The notes beneath the pieces were generated by a model. The model did no database searches, was not told the DNA's origin, and saw only the letters and a list, made by a program, of their open reading frames with translations. DNA of 64,000 nt from Melampsora larici-populina 98AG31 (lineage: Eukaryota; Basidiomycota; Pucciniomycetes; Pucciniales; Melampsoraceae), in contig NW_006768792.1 in the NCBI RefSeq assembly GCF_000204055.1, positions 529,736 through 593,735 on the forward strand. Reading direction: 5' to 3'. Every line of letters starts with the position of its first letter. Positions within the stretch are counted from its first letter, which is position 1. Position numbers and translations under genes: made by a program. Below are positions 50,277 through 62,801 of this stretch, one piece after another.

Positions 50277-51590
50277 CTAAAGTTTAGAATCACTTCTAGC
50301 ATCATTACCTTTAGCCAATCCATCAGCTTCACAATCTGGTCCAGTTTGACCTGGTGCACCTGGAGCACCAGATTTTTTATCAGCTGCTTCATAACCGTGT
50401 TGATTTCTTTTAACGCCTAGTTCTAATAATTTATCGAAGGCCTTGGCAAAGTCTGCGAAGAAAAGATCTCTGTCATCGGCATATTTGTCAACCCATACGG
50501 CGAATGATGGATCAGCGAGTAATGCCCGATCGGTCTAGCATAGACATGATACATAACTTTAGCCAACTTGATTTTTCTCGTTTAGAAGTGAGAGTACAAC
50601 TTACTGGAAGCATCATCAACTCATCACCAAAGTCTGAGTTGACGTACTGCTCAGGACCTGTCCATTCTTTCTTCTTCCACTCCAATTTCTTGAGTAACTT
50701 GAAGTATTGGTTGCTGAATCGGGTAGGCTAAAGGTTTTGAGGAGTAAACCAATGTTAGACTGACATCATTCCATTGAGCAAGTTTAACAGCAGAGCGATT
50801 AGCTCACGTTGTTGACCCAAGGTCCCTCATATCCGGAACGATCGGAGTGACATTTCTGTTATGAGAAAACAGACAACGTCAGAGTCATTGGGTAATGATA
50901 GAGTAAAGTTATCTTCGACGAACACCCAAGTTATGAGCACCAGATAAGGCAACGATCTCTTGATCGTTGAAGCCCATTCGATAAAATACGCTCCGAAGGT
51001 GATCATGAGCTTGAGATGCGTCGGGTAAACGGCCTCTTGGGGCACACTTGGTATCATCAACAAAGTCAGTTCTCCCTGATTTCCAAGGAACTTTAGGGCC
51101 ACCCATGGCTTCTATTGCCACAACGCCTGGGTTCCAATAACACGCTCGATCAGTGCTAATATTTAAACTTGGGATAAAGTCATGTTGGTTTCTCACCTGC
51201 TAGCGTCCATAAGTCAGCATATGTGATCCAAGGGTGTTCCTCTTTGATAGGCTCGAGGAACACTCGGGCATGTTGAAGCCCAGCGTTAGCCGGATCTCCT
51301 CCCTCTGCCTCGTAGCGCATCCCAGCTCCATCCGATCCACCAGTGTCGGTTTCTTTATCTGAAGACGAAAGGTACATCGCTTCAGACTCGTGTGATCCAG
51401 TCTGAAGCATATTTCTGAGGTCTTCTTGAGTCTACTGACCATAAGTACCAGCAGCATGCCAAGCTAAACGAACCAGAATTGGCCCAGCTGTGTTCTTGGT
51501 ACCTTCCTCATAGTTGTCGTAACCTGGTTGAGTGAGGATTTTTCGAATCGATTGACGAACAGCTTCGTAGTCAAATTTTTCAGAAGGCAT
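50277..51590 (-). CDS. CCP1: Cytochrome c peroxidase
   Basis: Six exons join in phase to 314 residues: 51590-51440, 51358-51197, 51126-50924, 50855-50808, 50727-50605 and 50534-50277. The enzyme reduces hydrogen peroxide with electrons from cytochrome c. The distal haem pocket reads [13 protein letters not shown] (Arg41, Trp44, His45). The proximal His is His169 in [12 protein letters not shown]. Trp185 in GYEGPWVNN sits 16 residues later, as the radical-forming Trp191 does after His175 in yeast CCP. The chain starts [17 protein letters not shown] and has no mitochondrial presequence. Yeast Ccp1 has one, so this copy is probably cytosolic, as in other fungal CCPs. The tail after residue 275 is Gly/Pro-rich and non-conserved. 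A related peroxidase with ascorbate use cannot be fully excluded. Confidence 0.92.
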
Positions 51591-52901
51591 AATGAGTATA
51601 TGAAGCACAAGATGAGTTATAGATGGCTGTGATTGTTTTGTTTGTTAAATCCGAGATGAATGGACATAAGTTTGGGTGCGGGTGGCAAGATGATGAAAAC
51701 TACGAAATTTTGATGGGTTTTCTAGAATTTACCAGGACCAATCAGATCATTCACATTCCAAATGCCCTCGGTCCCTCCAATAACCGCTGTACCGAGATTT
51801 ACGTGACGTTGCAATGGCATCAAGTTTGAATGATGAGTGAGACATTTTTATTGTTGACTCAACAAACACACTTCGGCTAATCAGACTCTCGTTATCTTCA
51901 AGTTTCGAAACAATTCGGACATGAACACATTCATAATTGATTCCAGGGATATCATTGGATCTTTAACGGCATGACAAAAGGAACTGCAGAGGAGCCGAGC
52001 AAGTCAATTTCATGGCCGATCCACACGTTATATCGTACGGTCAGAGTGAGTAGGGACATGCCCTTGTGATAGTGAGAAGCTAGCAAGAGGTATAGCGTTG
52101 AGCAGGCATAGGCAAAGTCACTGCAACGTTGCATATGTCAAACACCTAGTCATGAATCTTTTATTTTTTGAATCGAACTAAAGGATTCCCAAAGGGTTCA
52201 ATAATTGCGATTTCATTTGATTCAGATCACAATGGTATTCAAAGCTTGCCTAAAGGTCCACAGCAGGGGCCAGTAAATGTACTTGAAAGTGGCGTTGAAG
52301 CTATGTGTTTGTGGGGTTGCCAGCTATATATCCTCCACTTTCGAGATTCGAGAACAAACGGGCTCAGATGCGATTGGGAAGAACATCACATGGTCTGAAA
52401 TTGCCTCCCTCGGCTTGCTTTCTCGGTTTAGAGAGAACATGCCGCTCGACATTCATCGGGGCGCTTAAGTGATTGATACGAAGAGGTGTCTGTAATCCGG
52501 TTTCCGCTGTCTGGGGGTCAACAAGATGATCTATGTATACAGGCGTGGCTGTGGCTTCACTCGCTCGTCACCGTCGTCAAATCACTGAAACTGATCCTTA
52601 GATTTGTTGTATGAGAATGTGGTGGTACAACTCACGGTGAAGAAATCAAATCACCATCGTCAAGTAAGGACCCTTGTCTTCCTAGATGCTCTTGAGTGTT
52701 TATTCGGAATTGCTCTTTTGCTCCTTCTCAATCCAATTGTGTATACCATCGAGCCCCTACTCTTTTCATCTTTGTCCATATATCGGTTTTTCTAGTCCTT
52801 TTCGCTATACACTTCAATTTCAACTGTTACAATAGTTTTTTCGCTTCTATCAAAACTTAAAATCAGCCTCTCTTTCTGATATTAGTTTTGGGTAATATAG
52901 C
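51591..52901. other. Intergenic region between divergent genes
   Basis: The peroxidase (minus) and the DUF7872 gene (plus) diverge from here, so it contains both promoters. No gene is supported inside. The only frames are short and lack protein features. Confidence 0.4.
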
Positions 52902-55392
52902 ATGGATTCGATCTTCAAGAAACGACTACTGTGGGAAGCAGTTTTTTCGGTTTGGATCTTACTACTCACATGCGCCAAATGTAATGTTCTGGATGAAGGA
53001 AATACGAGACTAGAGCGTAGAGCCGGACTTGATTTCTTAGGTGGTCTATCTGGGGATGGTGGAGGTTCTGGCGCAGCTGGTGCACCTGATCCAACTGCAG
53101 GTTTGAAGGACCCGTGCGGTCAGATTCCATTAACAGTCGATAGCTGGAATAAGTTAGAGGTCGATAAATATATTGCGAATTATCCAGGTATTGACAATCT
53201 AACACTAGCAGTTGAGTTTATTTTTCTTGTAGAAATTATTCTCTTGACTTTGAAATGTATACAAAACGTCGACTGACCAAATTATATGATCTTTCTGATT
53301 CGTACAATCTTTTGCAATCATTTTATGGTTAACTCTACAGCAATTTGCAGCCAAGCTAGAGGCACCTAATTTCTTTTGTGGTATTGGTATGCAATGTTTA
53401 GCCGGTCAAGTTGAGTTGAAAATCTCTTCACTAATAGATTTTGGAAATGTCTAATACTGATGCGCACTTCACTTTCTGAATAACCTGTTCAGATATGTTC
53501 ACCTGCTGTTGGAATCAATTGGTTAATCTTGTATGCCATTCAGGAGTGGAATAATTATATGAATTCCTTGTATTCTTCGATCGAGAATGCGATCACTGTA
53601 ATGAGAGGTATCACCTTCTTGCCTTCTCTTCATCACCAGGTCCACGAGCCTTTCTGTAATGATAAAGACTGATCCGATGATATCTCTGTACTTCTCCCAT
53701 CACGCAGAGGCTGCAGCTGGAATAGTAGCTGATTTGTAAGTTGATTTTTTCTAACTTTTCAGAATGTCGAATTGATCAACTTTGACGACTTTCAGTATGC
53801 CGGATCAGCATGTCGATAAGAGCATCTTCGGTTGGGGAATGGCTACAATCGTTCTGGGAGTGGTTGGAGTCTTCTCCGCCATCGCTGTACCAGTATTCAT
53901 GCCTACCGAACTTACCCTCTATGCGATCGAGGGCTACAAGACAGCAGCTACAACAGCAGAAACAGCCGAATCTGTCAAAGCAGCATTAGCGGCAGCAGAA
54001 GCAGCAAAGAATGCGGGAGATGAAGCCACAGTGGTAGCTTTAAGAACTGCGCAAGACATTAAAGTCATCCGAACTGGATTTTTGGGTCTAAGAATCGCAC
54101 AAAAACCACCTAAGCCAATCTTTCAATTCAATCCTCAGGTCAATGCAGCATTCCAAAGAACAGCAAGTTCATCTAGTCATGTCGCACCAACAGCTCGGAT
54201 GCGAAGAAGGTCATTCGAAGCAACATCATTGGAGCCAAGATCATTGGCGAAACGCGACCTTCCACCTAGTGTGTTTTCTTACGTGCGTACTCTGCATCTT
54301 ATTCTGGTTCATCTCTAGATGTCCAGCTTCCCTTAAGTCGATATGACGTAATGGGTAACCTGATACGCTGGTACTTATTGATGTCCACCGCCTCTTCGAC
54401 CGCCGAATCTACTCTCCTAACCCAGTCACGATGGGCCTTCCTGGACACTCACTTGACTTCGCTTCAAAATCGACTTCAAGGAATTGTTGCACTTACATCC
54501 AAGATAGGGGCCACAGCGCCTATTGGCGCTGGTAATGGCCTTGCGTCAGTTCTTCAAGGTGGTACCTTTCTCACTCCAAACCCAGTTCGTACAGACCTTC
54601 AGAAGGCAGCCCGCGATCTTGCTCAAATAACAGCGATATCTCAGTTCTTCAAGTCAATTGTAAGCTTCAGGAATCATCCTCAACACAACTCATTTCTCAG
54701 TATCTCCATTGAATAAAATCATTAAGCTGAACTGACACTATCTTATGCAATGATCTTGAAATTCACAGGGGATGTTTGTGACTGTTTCTTGCGTAAGCTT
54801 TCCTCCTCCTCATCTGATACACCATTTTTCAGTGTCAACAGTAGGATCTAATGAACGTCGGATATATACTTACTCTTGGCATGTATGCTTTTTTGTGACT
54901 AGGACCCTTGCACCGACAAGGGACCAGATGGTGCATGGCCGGGAGATGATAGACTTTCTTATTGTACACCTCAAGGAGTGTAAGTCGAGTAATTGATTTT
55001 CCAAGGATGGCTGACTTCTAAAAAGATACATAGAAATGCGACATCCTGAACTTCTGCAATTCGGGTTTTTTTCTCCAGAATGATGAACATCATACAAGCT
55101 AATGGAAACGCCGTCGACAATGGAGTAAAGAATGCGAAGTTATTATCAACAAAGTATGGTTACTCGGTTCAAAAACTTGTTCAAAGTGCAGTACGATGTC
55201 AAACAAAGTATGGAATCGGAAATGAGATGTTGTAAGTCATCTTTAGAAAATCATCATCACGAATTTATATATCATTTATCAAGTTTTGGCTTTTCTTATT
55301 TTGATCAATCTAGAGCACCTCCTCCATCAAGTCCCGATTCTGAATGTGCATTTGCACTACCCGTATGTGTCTGTACTTTGGCAGGTAAGTAG
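52902..55392 (+). CDS. DUF7872-type secreted or membrane protein
   Basis: Ten exons join in phase to 557 residues: 52902-53210, 53341-53409, 53493-53607, 53708-53735, 53796-54282, 54327-54659, 54769-54792, 54903-54979, 55079-55231 and 55314-55392. The N-terminus has a signal peptide (basic start, then AVFSVWILLLTCAKC). Conserved blocks include DPCGQIPLTVDSWNKLEVD, FFCGIGMQCLAGQICSP, INWLILYAIQEWNNY and DPCTDKGPDGAWPGDD, typical of a Cys-containing family seen in basidiomycetes, including rusts. A hydrophobic segment (MATIVLGVVGVFSAIAVPVF) may be a membrane span. An Ala/Glu/Lys-rich helix follows. The protein ends with a Cys-containing tail (CAFALPVCVCTLAGK). The function is unknown. Secretion in a plant pathogen makes a surface or host-facing role possible, but this is inference. 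Confidence 0.82.
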
Positions 55393-56540
55393 AGAAATCT
55401 GCAAAAACTCTTGGATTTTTCATTCTGATGAATGATGATATCGATTTCCAAAATATCAATTACTGATGCAAACTTTTTATCCGAATGTCCTTTGCCAAAC
55501 CATTTTCTATCTAGACGTTCAACATCTACGTCATCATGGTCATAGTACGGTGGTCGCCTGTCGAAATGGCGCTCATCTTCCAATTTGAAGACCCAATAGA
55601 CGGTGAACACGAGTCAGAACCTAGCGGCCTCTGTTTGATTGTCATCTGGCATACCATACTTGTGTCAGTGATGTATTGATACGAGATGATTTGGACAATA
55701 AGATCTACATTCTAAACTTTGCATTGAAAAGATAATTAGCTGTTTGTAACATGCTTTGGGAATCTCATAACTCTATCAAATTCTTACCAAATTCTTACCA
55801 AATTTTTTTTTTTTCACTTTTCAGTCTCTACTTGTTTACTTTGATCAATTCAAATATATACCTTTCTGATTTTCTTTTTCAATCTTTAGTTCAAATATTT
55901 ACGTGCTGATTAGCTTTGACTGAGCACCATGTTAAATAGATAATTCCTGTATCACTTTAAGGACATCTTGTATGCTTCCTTCCCTTTCGGAAGTACGTTT
56001 TCAGACCCAATGAAATTTTCAAAACGGAATATAACATACTTTAAGAAAACCATTCTCAATGAAGGTTATGACAAAATCAAAGGATAGTGATAATTAAAGC
56101 CGAGGTTCTCTTAATCTCTCTTGCCTGACTTTTGTCTCTTCGTCTCAATTCATCACCGACCTTGAAGGAATGAATGATCTCATCACTTGTGTTGTTACCG
56201 AAAAAAATCCTTAATAAAATTGTTCAAAAAGTGTCCATAGATTTAGGAAGCTTATGAACAATAATGAAAAATGTTTATTGGTGATTTCTCTAGTAACATG
56301 AACACAGTCAAGTCAATGAGATCATTCATTCCTTGACGGATATTGGTGACGAATTGTCACAAAGATACAAAAGTGATGTGAAGGAAATTCAGGGAAACTC
56401 GGTGACCAGCACCATCCTTGGATTGATCGTGATTCATGATGGAATCCCGCAAGATATTTGGATTCCATCAGTGACGAAAGGAGTTTTACAGACTATTTCA
56501 AACGTTGTAAGATGACACCAGCAGCGGCACCTTGATTTTG
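55393..56540. other. Intergenic region downstream of the DUF7872 gene
   Basis: No gene is supported. The sequence is AT-rich with a T-run at about 55804-55816. A short plus-strand frame (56333-56515) shows no recognisable features. Confidence 0.35.
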
Positions 56541-56545
56541 TCGTC

Positions 56546-56854
56546 TCATGTGATCAGAATAAGTTGCTTCTTGTGGTTTAGGGATGTCAGGATGAGATTG
56601 AATTCGACTAAATCAAGCTCAAGCATCCTACCATAGAGGGTGAGACACCATTGAGAATACTTTTTGTTGTTTAGTTGTTCGATGGTGGAATGCGTGGTTC
56701 CTGTGGTAGATTGAGATGACATGTTGATTTGAGATCGTGGTCTAGCACCTGGGCTAACAGCCAATTGCATTTCCTCACTGTTTGCTTCTGGGAAAACAGC
56801 GCGAGTGCAGCAATTAGGCCAGTCTGCAAGGTGAACTTCACTATGTATGGGCAA
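56546..56854 (-). pseudogene. Possible Ty1/copia Gag N-terminal fragment
   Basis: The frame contains STIEQLNNKKYSQWCLTLYG, which resembles the start of copia-type Gag proteins (a short leader, then a Leu-Asn-x-x-Asn/Lys-Tyr-x-x-Trp motif). It ends at a stop soon after. No protease, integrase or reverse transcriptase is seen nearby, so this is at most a fragment. Confidence 0.35.
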
Positions 56855-56859
56855 CCACT

Positions 56860-57481
56860 CATGTCAAGTTTATTAAAGAGGTCGATGCTGCCTACACCCT
56901 GTAGACTCCTGGGTCCATATCATCTTTGGTTCGTGTGAAATATCATATCAAGCCTATTTTATAGACTGTCCGGTCTTTGATGCAAACTCATATCAGAGCT
57001 TTAGAGCTCCAACCAGGACGCATCATATCTCCTCAACTTGAAACCATATGCTATCTGTAGCGGTACATATCAATTGATTTGAAATCATTTGACCAGGGAA
57101 AGATCCAGATGAATATGCCATAGGTCGAGAAGAGTAAAGTCTTGAACTGAAACCCAACAACAACCTCAACGTATCCACAATATCAACATATTTCTTAAAT
57201 GAATAGCTGCTTCATGAATCTGATGCTTATTGATAAAATTTGATTTCTTGACTAACACAACAGGTTTATAAAGAACATGATAGAAAAAGAGACAAACTGA
57301 ATACATGTGAAGGCCCCCAAAACCAGCATAGCAAATCACATTGATCCACAATACAAGTATATAACCAAACCAGACTTGATCTGTAGATATCCTTCCCTTC
57401 TACTTTCAAAGTTTAAACCCAGTCAGTCTTTTATAAAAGAAAAACCAAACATTGATAAAAAGATGTTGGCCATAAATCATA
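56860..57481. other. Intergenic region downstream of the HECT ligase
   Basis: No gene is recognised. It contains the 3' flank of the minus-strand HECT ligase gene. Confidence 0.35.
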
Positions 57482-60400
57482 TCATGATAAATCAAATCCA
57501 GCACCTGAATTGATAGCATATACCAACTTTTCTTCTAATTGAGTTTCACTCTTATACTCTGGTAATTTCAATAAATTTACACATGTTGAAGCAGAAGGTA
57601 ATCTACTTTCATCAACACCAGATGATCTAATCGCAAAAGCTGGTCTTAATTCTTTAAACCCAAGTAAAGGTGGCCTTGAACAAGATGTAACAAACTTCAA
57701 TAGTTTTCGTTTTGTTGCATTATCAAATCGTTTGACGACGCGCCAAAACTGTTTTCCACGAACAATCGAACAGAAATTCGAAAGTTGATCACGTCAGCTT
57801 TCACCATCCAGTGATAACAAACAACAAGAGTCTAAAAGAAACGGACATACAATTCTGATAGTCTCATGTGATTCATTCCAACCTCCATAAACTGTACACC
57901 TTTCAAGGTCACCGAAATCAAGATCTTGACCATCCAAACCTCCAATCAATGCCTTGATTTCCACCTGATTAAACATCCTCAACCATTTCAATTCAACAAT
58001 ATCATTCAATCCTCTAAAAAATGCAGCACACTGAGCTTCGAATTGAATGTTCAGTTTATAATTTGAAATTAAGTAAATGTAATTGATTCGGTTTCGAGCT
58101 GTGACTGATATTTTGGATCCATTAGGGATCAATTCGATAGTTGTAGATTGATCGAATTCATTTGATGTAATGGTAAAGTTCAGTGATAGATCGGCTTCAA
58201 CATCTCCTTTGTAGTTCTTCAGAAACAGTAAACCTTGATACAATTCCGGGTCGAGGGACGCGAGATCGTCTAGATAAGACTGTGTCCAATATAACAGAGA
58301 ATCAATCATAAGTCTGGCAATCCCACAATGGGCTAGTTCAAAGACACTCAATGGACATTGAGCAAACGAGTGAAGAGATCATTAGAAACCTCCACGAACC
58401 TGTTTACCCAACCATTTGTTCAAAAAGAAATCCGCAAATTCCACGTCGATGAGAATTCCCTCATACAAAGCCTTTCCCAAAACCCGACCTAAAAACCCAT
58501 ACCATTCCAAACTAAGAGCTTCTTGACTAAAGGTATGTGGATTAGGATAAAGCTCTTGATTTTGATTCACAAGCCAAAGACCTTTATTTGTATCAAAGAT
58601 ATCTTTAGTAAGGCTTGTTAAGAATTCTTTAAATACACCACCTCCGTCAATCCCAGCTTCTTCAAGACCATACTGATCGATGAATTTGATTTCAATCGGA
58701 TCCTTCAATCTTGGTCCTAATGCGTTGAGATGCAAGAACCCATCCTCTGAGATTCGATCTCTTCTGATTACTGCTCTGTGCTTAGGTTTCCCAAATGGAT
58801 GTAGGTCGAGTCCTAATCGGTGTCGATCAGATTGAACAAAAGTACGAAAGATCGTCACCCGTTGTTCAAATGGAATCACAAACGGTATGTTGTTCAACAC
58901 GCCTAGTCTTGGACTTATAAAGGCTAGTTGGCGTTTAGAAACCCTTTCTCTCTGACTTCTTCCCGGTGGAGAAGGTACATGATCTAAGAGATCAAGGTCA
59001 GGATCGACAAAATCGTAGGGGGTTGTTTGTTCGTGGGGTTCATTCCGGATCTCTTCTAGATGCGATTCCTCGTAAACTACTGTCTGAATGAAAGATTGCA
59101 AATCGAATGTGGAAGTCATCAACCAGAAACCTGGTTCACAGAAAGGTCTTCTAGAACTGTGAAGGCCACAAGTAATATCTATTAGTGCAGTTTTAACCGA
59201 GTACCCAAATGTTTTGCCAAAAAGGATTTAGGATACTCAACTCTCTGGTGTAGATCTGCTGCAGTAATCTGGTGGCAAGGTTCCTCAGCTGCTCCAAGCC
59301 AACTCTCGTCCCAATCACGTGTCCCTGCTTGATATCTGCTTGTCCCTCTGTCCAGTAAAGGCCAAAAGCTAAATTACGCAAGAGACCGGCCAATCCAATG
59401 ACTTCTCCAAGTAAGAGAGGGTTTCTTCCTGTTGAGACCACATCATTGGTTTGCTGAGAATTAGAGATCGCGGGAATGGCGACTTTGGTTTCATCATTGA
59501 AAAACTCGTCATCTCCCAATGTCATCAAGCATCTAGAGTAAAGTTCACTGAGTACAATTAAATCTTCCCATTCGCCCGCCATCTTGGAATCATTCAATGC
59601 GGTCAGAACGCCTTGAGGGCTTCCACCTGACCTACGGTCACGAAGGGTTAATCCTACTTTACCACCTCGGATCGCCAATCTCCACAGCTCTCTCATCAGT
59701 CCGTTTACACCCCCACTAGCAGCAGAGACATTGGTGGATACCAATGTATTAAAAATCCGCTCTCTTGACATTGGCCACGCATAGAGAACTGTCACAATCA
59801 TCCGACAAAAGGATCGACGACATGATGAGGAGAACTTGTTGGAGAGCGTGTAAAGTTTTGCGAAATGATCCGTTGAAACCAATGTGGAGACCCAACCGAG
59901 CGTCTTGAGATTGACTGAACGGATCCAAGAAAGGTCTTCAGTAGGAGTTCTCGAAGCCTCGGACACGCTGACGTCTTCATGGGCTTGATGTGAAACCTGA
60001 ATAGCAGGTGTGGATTGGGAATTGGGAAGATAATCAAATGATGTTTCTGGGGCCGAGTGGTGTGTTTTAGTTGCCCGACTGTCGAGGTAAGCATCGACTC
60101 GTTCAAAGAATCCCGTTGGTGTGACCTCGACGCAAAGATTTATGACACGAAGATAGTTCCCAAATGCTACTGAGTCCATCTTGTCCAAAAGCTTTGAGCC
60201 CCAGGTTAGTACGTTGGATAATAAATGAACGCCTCGTTCGGTATTTTTGGTCATGGTCTGGGGAAAGACATGTAGTAAATCATTGAATGGCAGAGCACTT
60301 GAGAACTCGATCAAAGCTCTCAGTTCTAACCGATTAGGCAACGTGGGAATGGAGAAAATGTGGAGGAGAAAGCATTGGAGGTTGGATTGTAGGGTTTCGG

Positions 60401-61310
60401 GGGCAACTGTGGCGTCAGACTTGAGCTGAAGAGGTAACAATGATAGGGCAAGTGCAACTGGGACCGTCCGATTGCCTACTTTCTCGTTGAGATCCTGTGT
60501 GACCGGGCAGATTAGTTGGATAAGCCTATGCGTCAGTAATATGGACACGGTTCACCATAAAGATAAATCAAGGTCCGAGACAAACATACGAAAGCCAGAA
60601 GATGGGCTCTCAATCTACGCCAGTATTCATCTGGGCCCACTCTTCGCAATATACATAAGATATCGGAAGGACTCGATGTCCTCATGATTTCTTTGACAGC
60701 CTCCAGGAGTAGTATAGAGTGTTCTGATCGAGGATAATAAGCAATGAAGTTCAGAATTTCATCAATCATGATGGGCAAGATTGCATCTTTCCACGATTTT
60801 CCTAGCTGGCCGTTATCCATTGCGTATTTCCGGTAAGGCGGAGTAGGTTTGAAGAGGATTAATTCGTTAGTCCATTGGACCAGGCGTTCGTGATCGGAGT
60901 AATCAGAAGGTGTGAAGAAGACCAGGATCAATCTTGATAACGTCAAATGATATTCGGGTAAGGTAGATTGGTTAGATGAATTAGGGATGACTGAATTGAT
61001 AAGGTGATCGAATTCTTTGCGGAGTTCAACCTTGGTCTGACATGCGATACGCCTGGATCGCCAAAATGCCTAAATGAGAATTCCAAGTCAAGATGATCAA
61101 CGGGCTGATTTCTCCAGATTGCATCAAATGATGATTGATTACCTGAATGGCTGAGACAGCAGTTTGTTGTCGTTTAAGATGCTCCCTCAGTTGACGTTCT
61201 TCTTTAGCTTTCCTCATGATCTCAGTTGGGTTCATTGAGGAGGTATTAGGAGATTGACCGCCAAGATTGATCATTGGTCTTGATCTACTTGATCCCGTGA
61301 AGGAATACAT
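57482..61310 (-). CDS. HUL5: HECT E3 ubiquitin ligase, HUL5/UBE3C type
   Basis: Six exons fit an in-phase model of 1,130 residues: 61310-61143, 61069-60582, 60525-59242, 59156-58400, 58279-57851 and 57748-57482. The family extends ubiquitin chains on misfolded or proteasome-bound substrates. The N-terminus has a basic helix followed by an IQ-like motif ([17 protein letters not shown]), as in UBE3C. The HECT domain covers the last 400 residues: [38 protein letters not shown] and [19 protein letters not shown]. The catalytic Cys lies in [14 protein letters not shown] (codon 57581-57583). The third-exon reading runs on past the true splice. The GTTGAG donor at 59241 is preferred because it restores [12 protein letters not shown]. 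The exon 2-3 junction (GTCTCG donor at 60581) is chosen only because it keeps the frame. Confidence 0.92.
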
Positions 61311-62801
61311 CCTGTTGAGTTAATAAGTTGAGTCTTGTTGAGTGTTGATTTGAAGAAAGGAAATGATGAAAACAGGAGATGACGTTGAGAACAAAGTCAA
61401 CTTGCTCATAACCAACTCCACTTCCATCAATCACCGCATATAATTACATACAACTCATGTGATTACACATGGGAATATCAGATCTAATGACATAATAAAT
61501 CCCTTTTGTTTCCAAGAAACTTGGATGACCGATCCCTTTACTCAGCAGATGATGTGAAGTGAGTCACTTTCTGAACCTCACCCACACCAGTCTGACTGAA
61601 TTCCACTAGCTCCCTGCCCCGGATGCAGTCTCGGCATTGTACCTCAAAAATTCTAACACACAGTGGTCACAAACATCATGAATGAATAAATCCTTCACTC
61701 CAGGTATCTCCTGGGCAGTCCAAATTGTAGATATGAAGGTGGTAAATTTGAAATAAGATGCACAACAACTGTTCTTGAAACTCCAGGTATAAAGAGAACT
61801 GCATTGTTCCCTGAATCCCTTGCAAGTCTCATTCATGGAAAGGATGGGATGACTGAGATCCTACTGCTTGCCAAGATGCTATCTCTGTTCATCTTCCAGA
61901 TAGGAGGTGGGTACACAAATTCCAGGAGAGAAAAATTGTGAGCAAGTCTTGACGCATGTGGTGGAGCCCTTTGTTTTGCCCCAAAGTGTGTGGCACACTT
62001 AGCTGTCTGCATTGCACACCACCTGGTCCACAGGCTAGATTTTTTCCCTCTGAACATTGAAGTAAATATTTTACAGTCCAAACTGAAATGAAGAATGATC
62101 TTTGAGTTTGAAAGGTATTTTTTATCATCATTCTCCTTGTTCTCCTTGTATTTTCTAACCATCCATCTCACGCTGATCTGAATCCACCAAAACATTTCTA
62201 GTTCAATCATCTCTCAAGCTGATCACAAACCTGCAATCTCAGAAACATAATACATAACAAAGATCCTAAGACCAACAAGCCATCTCTCTGGCTTTTCCTA
62301 CCCTTTCCCCATGGCTTGAGCTGACCTGTCAAACTATGACTTGTGGTCTGTAAACAACCCTCAAGAGCTCTAAAAGTTTGCTGTACATTTGGGGTATACC
62401 CTGCGTCTGTATCAATTTCTGTTGCATGGTTTCGTGCCACCCTTCCTGTCTATCCCCTCACTGTCATGTCCATTGAGCTCTGTTGAGTTCCAGCACCATT
62501 CCCAAGTTGAAATCTCAGTACACACTCTGGTACACCAAGCTTGAATTTATGGTGGAGAAAGGAGTTGAAAGAAGGGTGTGTACTTTGAAGCTCATGACCT
62601 CACAAAATGATATTTTTAAATAGGAAAGGTTGGACAAGAAATTTTCCAGGATGGTCTTTCATGGATGAATCAAGTGCAATTTAGACTTTTTGTCCTAAGC
62701 ATTTGGATGTTTTGTCTTAGCCAAAACTGTTTTTGCACAAAAAGGAAAACAAATTTTGGCAATACATGTGGACATCGAAAAAGGATATGCAATCAATCTG
62801 A
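61311..62801. other. Intergenic region with possible repeat-derived frames
   Basis: HUL5 (minus) and PDX3 (plus) diverge from this 1.5-kb stretch. Near HUL5 it should hold promoter sequence. Between 61606 and 62440 the minus strand shows protein-like but unrecognised pieces, such as MNETCKGFREQCSSLYTWS and FIHDVCDHCVLEFLRYN, in different frames. They suggest a decayed repeat. No start-to-stop gene model is supported. Confidence 0.35.

Noticed and set aside
51359..51439. 30-residue insertion in the peroxidase ([10 protein letters not shown]...)
   Set aside because: It is an intron with GTCAGT and TTTCGTCTTCAG borders. Removing it gives the normal [16 protein letters not shown] sequence.
51623..51829. 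68-residue plus-strand frame upstream of the peroxidase
   Set aside because: It lies in the divergent promoter region and has no recognisable features.
56995..57015. Copia primer-binding-like ATATCAGAGC word
   Set aside because: It is on the opposite strand to the nearby Gag-like fragment and has no LTR beside it.
59193..59241. Reading of the HUL5 third exon to its stop
   Set aside because: The last residues are intronic: a GTTGAG donor at 59241 joined to 59156 restores the conserved YTRDSRRPF segment.
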